Shown here piece after piece: positions 13,055 to 13,425 of a stretch of DNA of 13,425 nucleotides. The DNA lies in NCBI GenBank assembly GCA_001464165.1, contig LNEX01000022.1, positions 1-13,425 of the forward strand, in the 5' to 3' direction. The DNA comes from a bacterium Ga0077546. GTDB taxonomy: Bacteria > Cyanobacteriota > Vampirovibrionia > Obscuribacterales > Obscuribacteraceae. Both the position numbers and the translations under genes were made by a program. The first letter of the stretch is position 1; every line of letters starts with the position of its first letter. A model generated the notes under the pieces. It was not told the origin of the DNA. It ran no database searches and saw only the letters and a list, made by a program, of their open reading frames with translations.

Positions 13055-13425
13055 GTCCGTCGTGACGCACTAAGCAAAGTGTGATTGGGCAATTGTCTAC
13101 AATGTAGTGAACAATTGGGTCTTTTTTCATCAAGAAGAATTTTGGACCACCAACATTAGTGGTGCCAACATAGAGAATATCGGCCTTGAGTTCAATTGCG
13201 GTCTGGACAATGCCACTGGCAACTTCGCCAACTTTGACGATGCCTGAAGCCTTGATGCCTTGCTCTAGCAAATCTTTGACACATTGATCTATCTGTAATT
13301 GCGCTTTGTCAGTAGGGCGGTCTGACGAGATAAGTTGGGCAATTACACCCATTTTTTCGGGGTCAGGAATAATTCGCAACAAGATAATTTCGGAGCCAGT
13401 AGCTTTGGCATGATTGGCAGCCATT
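12951..13425 (-). CDS. Universal stress protein (UspA) family, 5' end outside the window
   Basis: At least 157 codons are present, and the gene enters from the right edge. The visible part begins MAANHAKATGSEIILLRIIPDP, which matches the first helix and second strand of the Usp fold. The usual first strand (ILVPVDGS) must lie beyond the window, so the Met at 13424 is probably internal. Later parts fit: ADILYVGT, then a helix, then CPITLCLVRHD. The nucleotide-binding signature G-x2-G-x9-G-S/T is not kept: GTTN replaces GSHG, and KK stands where GS should be. It is therefore likely a non-ATP-binding Usp. After the expected end of the fold the frame runs on for about 35 residues, opposite the last 104 bp of the helicase gene, to TGA at 12953-12951. 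Its regulation lies outside the window. Confidence 0.8.
   Translation of the reverse strand, partial: MAANHAKATGSEIILLRIIPDPEKMGVIAQLISSDRPTDKAQLQIDQCVKDLLEQGIKASGIVKVGEVASGIVQTAIELKADILYVGTTNVGGPKFFLMKKDPIVHYIVDNCPITLCLVRHDGPNQNNLDQGQENLPLCAIQRLAVSESTSLAVSIR
13090..13127 (+). terminator. Possible terminator of the helicase gene, inside the opposing stress-protein gene
   Basis: CAATTGT (13090-13096) pairs with ACAATTG (13111-13117). Inside, CTAC (13097-13100) pairs with GTAG (13104-13107), leaving a 3-nt bulge. GGTC and six Ts (13122-13127) follow. The stem is AT-rich and bulged, so strength is doubtful. The position, 35-70 bp after the helicase stop, is suitable. Confidence 0.35.

Noticed and set aside
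4152..13063. The 7-mer CCGTCGT in three non-coding places (about 4152, 6315, 13056)
   Set aside because: A given 7-mer is expected once or twice on two strands in 13 kb, so three copies is not notable without a longer shared context.

Overview
The window reads as a chromosomal segment of a Gram-negative-type bacterium of about half GC. The best lineage clue is the tRNA-His: its D-arm (CCAAGTGGTTAAGGC) and T-arm (GCGGGTTCAACTCCCG) closely resemble cyanobacterial and plastid tRNA-His. Together with a secreted PsbP-like protein and the absence of any photosynthesis gene, this suggests a non-photosynthetic relative of Cyanobacteria (Melainabacteria/Vampirovibrionia, for example Obscuribacter-like). 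That is an inference, not a proof. TTG start codons are unusually frequent. No transposase, integrase, phage gene or CRISPR array is visible.

Layout. Positions 1-94 hold what may be the 3' end of a gene. Positions 134-2942 carry three exported proteins: a PsbP/DcrB-fold protein (+), a two-domain secreted protein of unknown function (-), and a second unknown secreted protein transcribed divergently from it (+). A 12-bp tandem repeat that supplies three in-frame TAA codons sits at the end of the third. Positions 3042-3947 encode a 301-residue protein I do not recognise. It converges on tRNA-His(GTG), with a long symmetrical hairpin between them that can terminate both transcripts.

Positions 4228-6306 (-) encode a FeoB ferrous-iron transporter without FeoA or FeoC beside it. 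An extended -10 promoter is covered by a 9-1-9 dyad, a plausible iron-responsive operator. Divergent from it, 6509-9778 encodes an exported M16 metallopeptidase made of one catalytic half and one degenerate half. The halves are joined by a roughly 160-residue low-complexity linker containing Lys/Asp/Ser repeats and an (ACT/GCT) microsatellite.

A gene-poor stretch of 478 bp follows, holding an imperfect direct repeat and a good sigma-70 promoter. That promoter drives a membrane-anchored LysM protein and, 14 bp later, a DinG/XPD-like helicase in which the first iron-sulfur cysteine is replaced by glycine. The helicase gene ends tail-to-tail and overlapping with a universal stress protein gene that runs out of the window on the right.

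No multi-gene defence, secretion or biosynthetic system is apparent. The observations most worth checking are the helicase cluster-ligand loss, the expanded M16 linker, the feoB operator and the repeat-bearing intergenic region.
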